From assembly GCA_015698045.1 (NCBI GenBank), contig BLAL01000064.1, forward strand, positions 23,093 to 87,092: a DNA stretch of 64,000 nt, in the 5' to 3' direction. The notes beneath the pieces were generated by a model. It was not told the DNA's origin, ran no database searches, and saw only the letters and a list, made by a program, of their open reading frames with translations. The position numbers were made by a program, and so were the translations under genes. This stretch comes from Rhizophagus clarus. Its lineage: Eukaryota; Glomeromycota; Glomeromycetes; Glomerales; Glomeraceae. Below, in pieces: positions 1-8,925 of the stretch. Each line of letters opens with the position of its first letter. Positions within the stretch are counted from its first letter, which is position 1.

Positions 1-5
1 CCCCT

Positions 6-979
6 CTATCCTAACTCTCTTCCTTTTGGTTCTTCCTCAGCACATGCCCTATCTTTTAACAAACCTACAATGATGCCCAAAACCTTCAACACTCCCTTAC
101 AAAAAGTGACATATTCCTCTGAATCCTTATCTAAGGCCTTCTTGTTAAATTCGATAGTGAATAGAAGTTCACTCGCCTGGGAAATTTCACCAGGACTATA
201 AAGAAGAAAATGCCAATCCCTGGCAGAGGTTACAATACCATATAGATAGTTGAAATCGTCGTCCCCCCTTTTTCATTTTCTCTTGTTCGTTTTGTACGAA
301 CTCTCGAGCTGTTTGATATTCTGAGCGAAGCCTTAAGCATGCTACGCTGAACCTTGTCCTCTGTGACGCAAATTAGATTTTTGGCTTCCTTGATTGCATA
401 ATCGACTCGTCCACAGCTTTTATCACCAATTATTTTGTATTCAGGCCTCATGCTGAATTTCTTACTCACTATGTCTCCTGCAATGTGAAGAGCTGTATGA
501 AGTATGGTCGAAACATACTCATTACGCATAGATTCCAAACTATCCAGAACCAATGACCCGTAATTTTTCATCCTGAATAAAATATTCTCTATACAATGTT
601 CAAAGTGCTTGTTGGAGTCTTGGACTTCATGGGTTTCTGGCAAAAATAGTGGGATGGTTTCTGTACTATCGGAGTCAATACCATATTTTGCTAACACCTC
701 CTTCAAACTCTTGTACGAGAAGAACACACGCTTTGGCTTTTCTTTGAGGGTCTGAATCTCTTTTGCAAGTTTCATAGCCGGTCCCATTTCTAACCCAGCT
801 TGCATAAAATCATCCTTACTCATATCAAGAAAGACTTGACCATCAATTTTTTGCTTGCGGAGTATTCCCAAGTCATCATCGTCAAGCTTGAGGTTTTGCT
901 CTTTCAAAAAATTGATAAGGGTTTCTATATCCCAATTCTTGACCAAGTAAGAGTCGTATTCAGCTGTTGAGGTGAACAT
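6..979 (-). pseudogene. Broken SAM-domain protein with PD-(D/E)XK-like C-terminal region
   Basis: The start at 979 opens 249 codons that begin with a SAM-like helical domain (about residues 12-80, with the motif DIETLINFLKEQNLKLDDDD). A second domain follows around residues 170-220 with GRVDYAIKE and ICVTEDK, which fits the D...(D/E)xK core of PD-(D/E)XK nuclease-like folds. The frame is lost near 325-335: after one shift, GFAQNIKQLE-like sequence continues, meets a TGA at 273-275, and then runs open in that same frame (YLYGIVTSARDWHFLLYSPG) to a TAG at 6-8. The unbroken gene would therefore be about 320 codons. Large SAM-domain families of this type are a feature of Rhizophagus genomes; their biochemical role is unknown to me. 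One frameshift plus one nonsense codon mean the copy is probably dead, unless these are sequencing errors. Confidence 0.72.
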
Positions 980-1244
980 AATATTACGTTTTTATAGTGG
1001 AAATAGGCTCAGATAAAAAAATAGTGTTACTTTCTGGAGTAAGATAAAATTTTATTTTTGTTCAGGAAAGAGAATACTGAGCGTTAATATAGGCTTTTAT
1101 ATCACACAGGCATTGCATCATTACACGTGACCTGTTCTCATATACATTCGTTAAAATAATACTTTATTTATGAAATAAATCGTTGCAGGTAGCCGGCCTA
1201 CAATACATAAAAATTGCAACTATAGCACTACATGATACTGAAAA

Positions 1245-1547
1245 TTACAATTGTGATAGGGAGTATACTAGAATGTTAAAACTGACTGCTTTAGCTTCCT
1301 CAGGAAAGAATGAGGAAATTGGTGTCTGCGGATCCATTAGTCTTTCAACAACACTTTCAGGATGAATTTGACAAATTCTTAAAGGGATATTGTTAAATGG
1401 TGGGTCCAACCTGTTTTGGATTGCAGTTTCAAGAGTGCTAACATGACTACTTGAATTAATTGTAATCGCTTGCATTACTTTAATGATTGAAATACCCATG
1501 AGGTCACCTTTCGGGATGATAAGACAATTGAGAGTAATATTGGTCAT
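1245..1547 (-). CDS. Crinkler-type N-terminal domain ORF (partial or short)
   Basis: The 100-codon ORF starts MTNITLNCLIIPKGD and contains a segment rich in small polar residues, then VERLMDPQTPISSFFPE. This resembles the ubiquitin-like N-terminal domain of fungal and oomycete Crinkler proteins, where a short beta-strand opening (TLNCL) is followed about 60-80 residues later by an 'L..P...IS.FFP' segment. The usual C-terminal effector domain is absent, so this is either a truncated gene or a first exon. No signal peptide is visible. The call rests on motif similarity only; function is not shown. Confidence 0.42.
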   Translation of the reverse strand: MTNITLNCLIIPKGDLMGISIIKVMQAITINSSSHVSTLETAIQNRLDPPFNNIPLRICQIHPESVVERLMDPQTPISSFFPEEAKAVSFNILVYSLSQL

Positions 1548-2123
1548 CTTGCTTTCCTAAATATAAGGCCCATGATGAGAAAAAAACGAGCTCTCATATA
1601 TACACAACTTCTGGCATATACATACCTTGTTTTGTGTTATTTTACGAGAAAGTTTTTTGCGGAAAGTTGGTTGAACTTCCACATACTTCTACATGCTTTA
1701 TATCTTGCTATTGGGTAAATAATAAAGAGGTAAGAATAGTGATTAGCATTGTCATATGATGCCAAGAGCTCTATGAAAGCACATGTAAATAGAATCCCCT
1801 TACCTTTTCACATGTAGATCTACCAGAGAGACACAAAGATAGTTAGTTCTTGTAAATCTCGAAATTGCGAATCCCTCAGCCCTCCATAACATATGTTTTT
1901 GACATTAATATTTACTCTTAGAGCTGGTCCTGTGTTGCTTGTAGACATTCTTTCACATTTTCTCATGATTGTTTGGAAAAAAAAATAAAGAATAAAGATT
2001 AATATGTTTTCTTTCCGAATATATGCAAAAATTAATATGTCACACAGACTTATTATGTGATCAGCTTATTTTTTTTGTTGTACAAACTGTGGCTCAGCAA
2101 ATTCTTCTAAGCTGGTGATCATG
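1548..2123. other. Intergenic, no supported gene
   Basis: Moderately AT-rich sequence. The minus strand has a 44-codon ORF beginning MSTSNTGPALRVN near 1950, but nothing else supports it as coding. No repeat or terminal inverted repeat was recognised. Confidence 0.4.
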
Positions 2124-2514
2124 AGAATCACTTCACAGCCCGCTCTGGACTAGTTGGATCGGACTGCCAGATATTCACAAAGTTCAGGACACATTTTTGA
2201 ATATCTATAATAAAAGTGAAAGCGAAGTTTTAAGATTATTAATATCAAAATTACCTCGTATAGGTCATTTTATCTGCCAATACATCAAGAGAGATGGTTC
2301 GATTTGTGGGAAAGAGTGCTGGCGTCCTGAAGGATGTTCCAGACATTTTAATGCCCTTTCTAGTACAATATACCCTGTCTGTAAGAAGAGAATCTATTCC
2401 GATACTGGAATCTGTAGCACACATAGTAGACCTTATGACCGTGCCTGGCGCAAAAGTAAAAAAACTAATACAGAATTGATCCCTTTGGGATCATTTGATG
2501 TGGTCAAGACTTAG
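2124..2514 (+). pseudogene. Cys/His-rich zinc-finger-like fragment
   Basis: The frame is open from about 2124 to a TAG at 2512-2514 (about 130 codons) without a nearby ATG, so the N-terminus is missing. Two putative metal-binding modules follow each other: C-x6-G-x2-C-G-x2-C-x-RPEGC-x2-H, then C-x8-G-x-C-x2-H. Similar C...C..C....C..H modules occur in small proteins of mobile elements. It lies beside polymerase and integrase fragments and may come from the same element. Function is not known. Confidence 0.45.
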
Positions 2515-2544
2515 CTAAATAACGATTTGGGCTGTGATAAAGTA

Positions 2545-2739
2545 TTATTTTTCCTGCTCTATAGAATCAAAGAGTTTCTGAATCTCATTATCTGTTTTTG
2601 ATCTATATGGTGAAAGTTCTGGTGCGCCTTTATCTCTGAAACTAATACCATTATATGGCTGGCGATTAATTCGGTATGAGTATTGCCTAACTTGTTGTTC
2701 CTGAGTTTGCTGAAATTTGCCAAGAAAAATCCCTATCAT
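2545..2739 (-). pseudogene. Unrecognised ORF fragment next to polymerase relic
   Basis: A 64-codon frame of normal polar composition, with RQYSYRINRQPYNGISFRDK and a hydrophilic C-terminus. It lies just downstream of the polymerase-like fragment on the same strand but in another frame. It is probably a remnant of the same element; no function can be assigned. Confidence 0.3.
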
Positions 2740-2767
2740 TAACCTTTATTGTGCTATATTGATATTG

Positions 2768-3115
2768 CTATTTTGAAATTTTTTTGAGGCTCTGTGCAGT
2801 GGGAAAGTTGCCTAATCCAAGTGAACTATATGTCTCTATATCCCATATGAGAACCAAAATTCGATCCTTCATAAATGTTCTTACACGGATATATGGTTTC
2901 TTTTCTGCATGGTATCCTTGAAGTGGATAAGCACTAATAGTCTCGATCCCAAACTTATCACTAACTTCAGTAGGCATGAAATGTATGGGTTGCTTGCTGG
3001 ATAGGCTGTGTTGAAGTATAGCAGTCATCCCATTATCATATTCTGCTACGATCTCATTACGTGATGAAACACCAGCTAAAGGGCCAGCGCCATCATAGCG
3101 GAGGGCTAGGACAAT
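2768..3115 (-). pseudogene. Family B DNA polymerase N-terminal (exonuclease I) fragment
   Basis: The frame is open from about 3115 to a stop at 2768. It contains LVLIWDIETYSSLGLGNFPTA near its C-terminal end. The WDIETYS core is the Exo I motif (DxE) of B-family polymerases, whose acidic residues bind the metal of the 3'-5' exonuclease. No polymerase palm motifs are present, so only a short fragment remains. With the neighbouring integrase/chromodomain fragment it suggests debris of a protein-primed-polymerase transposon (Maverick/Polinton type), but no complete element or terminal repeats were found. Confidence 0.55.
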
Positions 3116-3161
3116 TCAGGCTATACAAGAACCACTTCTTAAAAGGATGACAGCACAGGAA

Positions 3162-3624
3162 CTAAAAACCTAAAATCCCAGAAGGTCCACCTAAAATCAA
3201 TAAAAATACAGAGTTACTATTAGAAGGGATACTAGTTCGAACCAAACTTCTTGAACCTATGTCAATACTTGGAAAAAAATTACATGGTAAGTTCAGAATA
3301 GGAGACATTAAATGGGACCCAAAAGTTCGTATAATTAAAAAGCTTATCCTTTCTCCTGAACAACCACCTACATATTTGCTCGATGGACATGATAGGTTAG
3401 GAGTATCTAGATGTGCATATACTAGAAAAGAATTGCAAGTCATTCCTATCAACGAAAAGCCTCCACCTAATTCAGTAATAAGAGGTCAGCCAGAAAGATA
3501 TGTACCTGAGAAAATTCTCAACCACTGTACTAGAAAGGGTCAGCTCCAATACTTAGTCAAATGGGAGGGCTATCCAGAAGACAAAACTACATGGGAGCCC
3601 AAGCGCATAGACAAAGCTCTTTAA
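3162..3624 (+). pseudogene. Integrase C-terminal domain with chromodomain, fragment
   Basis: The frame is open from about 3162; a usable ATG at 3259 gives 121 codons. The first part (GDIKWDPKVRIIKKLILSPE...PPTYLLDG) fits the SH3-like C-terminal domain of retroviral-type integrases. The end (QYLVKWEGYPEDKTTWEP) is a canonical chromodomain with the aromatic residues that bind methylated lysine. The catalytic DDE core and zinc-binding domain are missing. Chromodomain-tailed integrases occur in chromoviral gypsy elements and in Maverick/Polintons. The adjacent PolB fragment favours the latter, weakly. Confidence 0.6.
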
Positions 3625-3909
3625 ACTTTCAGATCTTCCAACTTATATTCCAATTCACTTATTTTAGCTTCAAGAATCAAGGATTTGAGTGATTTGATTT
3701 CGGCAGAATATTTCTCTCGCTCTGCTTTACGCTCAGTATGGGATAACCGTTCAAAAGATCTAAACTTAGTATTACTGATACTAGCATAATACCAGTATTA
3801 CTGATATTTTTTGTACATTTTTTATTTATAGTGAAAAAAAAATCTCTAGCGATTATCTACTAATATGAAGACACCCTCGCTTATATCAAATTTGGAGAGG
3901 ACTTGAGAA

Positions 3910-4093
3910 TGTAATCCATAACCTGTTGAGCATGATAATCTCTCCCCCTTGGGATAAAATGTAATCCAGAACCTGTCGAGCATGACAATCTCCCCTCTAG
4001 GGATAAAATGTAATCCAGAACAGGTTGAGCATGACAATCTCCCCCTCCAGATATAATGTGATTCAGAACTGGTTGAGCATGACAATCTCGTTC
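3910..4093. repeat. Four imperfect ~49-bp tandem repeats
   Basis: Four copies of a unit beginning GTAATCCAGAACCTGTTGAG and ending near GGGATAAAAT run head to tail. ORFs through them are by-products of the repeat. Confidence 0.75.
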
Positions 4094-4111
4094 CTTTTTA
4101 ATAATATGGTT

Positions 4112-4186
4112 GTCTGAAACACTGTCTGAACACTGTCTGAAACACTGTCTAAAACACTGTCTAAAATACTGTCTAAACACTAACAG
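4112..4186. repeat. Short tandem repeat of AACACTGTCTGA
   Basis: Five to six 11-13-bp units of the type AACACTGTCT(G/A)A stand between the 49-bp and the 39-bp arrays. Confidence 0.75.
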
Positions 4187-4200
4187 TTTTATAATGCTAT

Positions 4201-4815
4201 TCGAGTGATATTTTGCATGACAGTATAGGGGGTATGGATTCAAGTGATGTTTTGCATGACAGTATAGGGGGTATGGATTTGAGTGATATTTCGCATGACA
4301 GTATAGGGGGTATGGATTTGAGTGATATTTCGTATGACAGTATAGGGGGTATGGATTTGAGTGATGTTTCGCATGACAGTATAGGGGGTATGGATTCGAG
4401 TGATGTTTTGCATGACAGTATAGGGGGTATGGATTTGAGTGATGTTTCGCATGACAGTATAGGGGGTATAAATTTGAGTGATGTTTCACATGACAGTATA
4501 GGGGGTATGGATTTGAGTGATGTTTCGCATGACAGTATAGGGGGTATGGATTTGAGTGATATTTCGTATGACAGTATAGGGGGTATGGATTCGAGTGATG
4601 TTTCGCATAACAGTATAGGGGGTATGGATTCGAGTGATGTTTTGCATGACAGTATAGGCATGTGGATTCGAGTGATGTTTCACATGACAGTATAGGGAGG
4701 TGTGGATTCGAGTGATGTTTTACATGACAGTATGGGCATGTGGATTCGAGTGATGTTTCGCATAACAGTATAGAGAGGTGTGGATTCGAGTGATGTTTTG
4801 CATAACAGTATGGGC
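4201..4815. repeat. 39-bp minisatellite, about 15-16 copies
   Basis: The unit is GAGTGATGTTTCGCATGACA followed by GTATAGGGGGTATGGATTT. Because 39 is a multiple of 3, several frames stay open on both strands (plus-strand peptide unit DSIGGMDLSDVSH). The last three or four copies diverge and change length. No start context, promoter or conserved flank supports translation. Confidence 0.85.
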
Positions 4816-5224
4816 ATTATGATACGGAAGAGTTTTGGCCTCAGGTATTTGATGCATCACGCCTATATAACTAGAAAAGCAAGAGAACCCAAACTTCCAG
4901 TTATGGAATTATGCACTAGTCAAGTGGTGGAAATCTATATCCTAAATTGTACTAGTACAGGGCCTGACCCACTGGCCTGAAATCTGGATATCTATTAATT
5001 CTAAAGTAGCCCTTCGCATAGAAGGGCAATATGGTCCAACAATTTTTAGCCACCCTCCACCCTTTTCATAGCTTCCGAAATCAACTGACCCTTATAGTGC
5101 AGATACTGCCACTATCAGACTGATTAATCAGTCCTCTCCTGCACTACGTTGCTTTCAACAACTCCAATGTGTTCCCATTTTTGAGTACCCATCTTTGAGC
5201 GACCAGCTGAAACGTCTATGACGG
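4816..5224. other. Left flank of the LTR retrotransposon, weak coding character
   Basis: Unique, less AT-rich sequence. From about 5007 to 5219 the plus strand has a frame with only one internal stop (TAG near 5070) ending at a TGA directly before the LTR. I do not recognise it. It does not match the sequence on the other side of the retrotransposon. Confidence 0.35.
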
Positions 5225-5747
5225 TGTTCACCAACTCAGTCCGTCGAGCAGTGAATTATGAATATCTTCAGGGAGACACTAGCTATGAAGTATTCCAATC
5301 AATTCCTTACACGCTAAAAGGCAGTGTATTCGATAATTGAAATGTATCTTTATTAGTTGTAGGTACGTTAACAACTTATACAATAAGGCAATCTTATAAC
5401 ACTTGCAATTACAACTTTATTATAAACAACTTTGTCTTCACTTTCTTTATTTTAAGCGAATATTCAAGATATTTATACAAATTGAACTTCATTCAAGTAT
5501 ATAAATAATATAAGATATAAAAGATATAAATATAATAAATAATATATAAGAAATTTAAATAATAAAAGAAATATAAGAAATAAATACTATATATACTATA
5601 AATGATATATAAGAAATATATACTAAATATACTATAAATGATATATAAGAAATATATACTAAATATACTAAATATACTACGTTGATCATTTGTGGCGCAG
5701 TAATATTAATATTCACCATCACGTGAATGCAAATCATTCGTCTAACA
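5225..5747 (-). repeat. 3' LTR of the gypsy element
   Basis: It is nearly identical to 13636-14142. The length difference (523 versus 507 bp) is mostly a changed copy number of the internal ATATAAGAAATATATACTAA repeats at about 5570-5680. Confidence 0.92.
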
Positions 5748-6176
5748 ACTCTCCTCTCCTAAATTTTGAGCTCCTGCGAAATCCTCATTCAAATAACTTC
5801 TTAATACCAGGATTTCTTGACGTTTCATTTTTCTTATGTCTTGAACGTTCAAATACCTAGTTCGCAATATTTGAGAAGGATTAGGTTCAAAAAGGTCAAA
5901 AGTATATTCTATCATGGTCGAGTAATGCTTTGTTAACTTTCTCTTCATCCTGAACCTTTCTGACGTTGATTCTATCTCTGCGAGTATTTTTCCTACAAAA
6001 TAAGCATTTACTAACGATAGAATCCTATTTTTAAGCTGTATCGAGCGCTGTAACTGCATATAGGACTTCAAAAACTTTTCTTCTATATCCATATCTTCTA
6101 AATATGGCGGAATCATTGGTCCTATTTCTAAAGGATGAGTTTCTTGAAGATCAATAAAAAATAAAGAAAAATCCAT
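5742..6176 (-). CDS. Accessory 144-residue ORF before the 3' LTR
   Basis: The ORF begins MDFSLFFIDLQETHPLEIG and ends by overlapping the polypurine tract and the first bases of the LTR. The middle is basic and helical (KNRILSLVNAYF, RFRMKRKLTKHYS). No transmembrane segment or signal peptide is visible, so it is not an obvious envelope protein. Its position after integrase is that of a third ORF in some gypsy elements. I do not recognise the family. Confidence 0.5.
   Translation of the reverse strand: MDFSLFFIDLQETHPLEIGPMIPPYLEDMDIEEKFLKSYMQLQRSIQLKNRILSLVNAYFVGKILAEIESTSERFRMKRKLTKHYSTMIEYTFDLFEPNPSQILRTRYLNVQDIRKMKRQEILVLRSYLNEDFAGAQNLGEESC
5748..5761 (-). promoter_or_regulatory. Polypurine tract of the gypsy element
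   Basis: On the minus strand AGGAGAGGAGAGT directly precedes the 3' LTR. This is the expected position and composition of the plus-strand DNA primer. Confidence 0.75.
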
Positions 6177-6724
6177 ATTTTTTTTTTTTTTTTTTCGATA
6201 TTTATACTTTACTATATATATATGTAATAATTAAATCGTCATATTATGTCATACTTCATCATTGTTGATCACTAAATTAATATTAACTCAAAATTTGCTC
6301 AGTATTACAAATTTTGTTGACCATATCATTATGTAATAATGATATATATATTTTTCTATTCACTACACCACACTCCCAACCCGCTAGTAAATGGGGGTCA
6401 CTCGTAATATACCAAGCTAAGAGGCCCCTGAAGGGAATTCGTGCCGAAGCCCGAAATTAGCAAGGCATAGAAGCCGATCATCTTGGCCAGGAATGACCGA
6501 GTACGTGTGACGAAGATTTGGTGCTATGATCAGTCTTCCCTTATATCCTAATTTTTCAAATTTTCCAAATTATGGGATTGGTAAATGTTGGTAATTTCTG
6601 ATAAAATTCGGTTTGATTTTTGTGGTAATTCCTGGGAAGCTGGAAAGATTCTTTATTTAAATTTTCATCAATGTTGCACCATCTCTAAATTATCTTCATC
6701 TTTTTTTCTTCATTAATTTTCAAT
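6177..6724. other. Non-coding gap in the gypsy element, possible antisense promoter
   Basis: Between the accessory ORF and the antisense ORF. It holds an oligo-T run at 6179-6195, AT-rich DNA, and a more GC-balanced block at 6370-6540. If the antisense ORF is expressed, its promoter and 5' leader must be here; no TATA-type element was fixed. Confidence 0.35.
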
Positions 6725-7234
6725 ATGACTCGCACAGACACCAACGTTGCTCGCAGAAAACTTCGCAGTTCGCGTGCCTCTCGGGGCCAAAATAATAAAA
6801 GAAAACATAATAAACCAAGTAAGGCCGTCAGAAGAAGGCATTTTTGAAGAAAAGGCATTGATAAGCCTCAAGAAAGTGAAGGCTTAGCTCAACAAGCTCT
6901 TGGCGTCGCAGCTTCCTTGTTTATGGAAAAGGAAGAGTTGGAGAAAAAGGTAGTTCACAAAGAAGATGAGATTGGGCATTTAAAAGAAACGGAAGACCAA
7001 AATAGGCTTTTAAGGACTCAAGTACAGTCGTTAACTTTGAATAAGTCTAGGTTGGAGACGAAGATAAGTTCCTTAAGACAGGAACGAGAAGGGTGGCATC
7101 GTAAATTTGTGGCAGAGCAAGAAACAGCAGTTCGAGCTGTAGCGATTGCAAATAGAGTTCAACAATCCCCTTCCACTCCTACTACTTCTATTACTAATCT
7201 CGATAATTTTCCTCCTCCTCCTCCTATTGTATAA
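6725..7234 (+). pseudogene. Antisense basic/coiled-coil ORF inside the gypsy element
   Basis: An ATG at 6725 opens a frame that, apart from one TGA at 6845-6847 (codon 41), runs 170 codons to a stop at 7232-7234. The N-terminus is Arg/Lys-rich (NVARRKLRSSRASR, NNKRKHNK, KAVRRR). Residues 65-125 form a predicted coiled coil with heptad leucines (MEKEELEKKVVHKEDEIG, LRTQVQSLTLNKSRLETKIS). The tail is Pro-rich (FPPPPPIV). AATAAA follows at 7307-7312. It is opposite in strand to gag-pol and lies between integrase and the 3' LTR. A nucleic-acid-binding or regulatory role is an inference. A TGA replacing CGA would explain the break. Confidence 0.55.
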
Positions 7235-7444
7235 ATAATTTTCCTTTCATTTGTTTATTTTCTTCTTTTTCTTTGCGTTGTAAATTTTTTTTTTCTTTTC
7301 TTTTTTAATAAAATTTTCACAAAATTTTCGAATTATTTTGGGGTAACTGGTTGAATATTCTTGTGATTCCACTGTGAAACTTGTAGATCATACTTAAATT
7401 AAATTGTCATATTTCCACGAGGTGTAAATCTAAATTATTACTAA

Positions 7445-8701
7445 CTATACTGCAATGATCGGTACCCAATTTTGTCGATCGTAATACAATTTTAACAAAC
7501 TTCCATTTACAGGAGTTCGTAAAACTTTTCCTTTCATAGAGCGTAATTTATAAGCACCATTTTGCCTGATTTCATGAATATAAAAGGGACCTTTCCATTT
7601 TGGGTCTAATTTTCCGGTCCATTGTTTTTCTTTTGCAGCGTCGTAATATAAAACTTTATCTCCTATTTCAAAATTTAACTCCTTTTTAATTTTCTGATCA
7701 TGATAATCTTTTTGCTTGACCTGACTTTCCCGAACCTTTATCTTTGCTTCTTCTCGCACATGAGGCAGATCATCGATCAAAGATAAAAGTCTTTGATTTA
7801 TATGTTCCAAATTATCAGATAAATTATCCACAGGAAGTTTAGCTTCTCTTCCATTTACCAAATAAAAGGGCGATATTTTTGTGGTAGAATGTTTGCTTGT
7901 CTGATATGCAAACAAGACTGGAGCAATATATCTATCCCACTCGTTGGTCTGGATTACTAACTTTGATAATGATTCACATAAGGTACGATTAAATCGTTCG
8001 ACTAGTCCATTTGTTTGTGGGTGATAGGGAGTAGAAAATACATGTTTAATCCCAAATTTTTCCAAAAGTTTTTCTACCATTTGATTATTGAAATGTGTTC
8101 CTCTATCTGACAATAATTTTGCAGGGCATCCATGACGACAAATAATATCTTCATAGATAAATTGTGATGTTTCTTCCGCAGTAGCACGTGACACTGGTCT
8201 CGCTTCAGGCCATTTGGTCATATAATCCATAGCAACAATTATATAACAATTTCCATTAAGAGTTATGGGTAATGGTCCAACAAAGTCTATTCCTACTTGA
8301 TAAAAAGGTCCATGCACGGCAATAGGGTGGAGCAATTGGTTTGCTTTAGATTTTCCTCTTCTTTGACAAGAATCACATGATCTAACATATTCTCTTATGT
8401 TTTCATACATTTGAGGCCAATAGTAACGATCCTTAATTTTATTGAACATGGTATCTACTGCGAAATGAGCAGCAGTAGGATCATTGTGCATCATATATAA
8501 TAGTGGTTCCAATTCAAAATTTCTAATAACTTTCAATAATTGTCCATTTTTCCTTTTGTTCTTCTTATAGAGATAATTTAATTTTAATTCAAAATTGTTG
8601 CAGAGGTTGATAAATTTCTGTTTTTCTCGATACGTATTAAAGGTAGGTAGTATTTGTTGATGTAAATATTGATAAATTTGGTGGTATTGGTTGGGATCCA
8701 T
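7445..8701 (-). CDS. Gypsy integrase
   Basis: 418 codons. The HHCC zinc domain lies around residues 70-115 (H in MMHNDPTAAH, CDSC in VRSCDSCQRRG). The DDE catalytic core follows: D in GIDFVGPL, D in LLSDRGTHF, E in LVERFNRTL. A C-terminal SH3-like region (EIGDKVLYYDAAKEKQWTGK, KWKGPFYIHEI) ends the protein, without a chromodomain. The ORF itself is uninterrupted, but it is in a different frame from RNase H. The 224-bp gap between them holds translatable sequence in the RNase H frame with TAA at 8926 and 8773, so a frameshift near 8700-8720 separated it from the original polyprotein. The start codon at 8701 is therefore probably not a natural one. Confidence 0.9.
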   Translation of the reverse strand: MDPNQYHQIYQYLHQQILPTFNTYREKQKFINLCNNFELKLNYLYKKNKRKNGQLLKVIRNFELEPLLYMMHNDPTAAHFAVDTMFNKIKDRYYWPQMYENIREYVRSCDSCQRRGKSKANQLLHPIAVHGPFYQVGIDFVGPLPITLNGNCYIIVAMDYMTKWPEARPVSRATAEETSQFIYEDIICRHGCPAKLLSDRGTHFNNQMVEKLLEKFGIKHVFSTPYHPQTNGLVERFNRTLCESLSKLVIQTNEWDRYIAPVLFAYQTSKHSTTKISPFYLVNGREAKLPVDNLSDNLEHINQRLLSLIDDLPHVREEAKIKVRESQVKQKDYHDQKIKKELNFEIGDKVLYYDAAKEKQWTGKLDPKWKGPFYIHEIRQNGAYKLRSMKGKVLRTPVNGSLLKLYYDRQNWVPIIAV

Positions 8702-8925
8702 GATGGGCTGTTAGTCACAATGCTAACACTTTCGCTTTCACCCGTTTGTTTTCTTTTCTTTTGGTGCTGAGTTTAGAAAAGTGGTTGTTGGACGACCACT
8801 TTGATATTATTCATAATGATTTCAGTTTTGTAATAATAGTTTTCAATTTGAATATCGATAGGTTCGTTCCACCAGGGTTCATTAACCAAATAGTCTGGAT
8901 TCATATCTGGATGAATACGGGTTTG

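Noticed and set aside
3162..3452. Minus-strand ORF over the integrase fragment
   Set aside because: Antisense shadow of a plus-strand frame with clear chromodomain motifs.
4201..4815. CRISPR-like or coding repeat array
   Set aside because: The 39-bp units are contiguous without spacers, and the open frames follow from unit length; a minisatellite explains it.
6370..6540. tRNA or other structured RNA in the GC-richer block
   Set aside because: No cloverleaf with anticodon and T-arm could be drawn.
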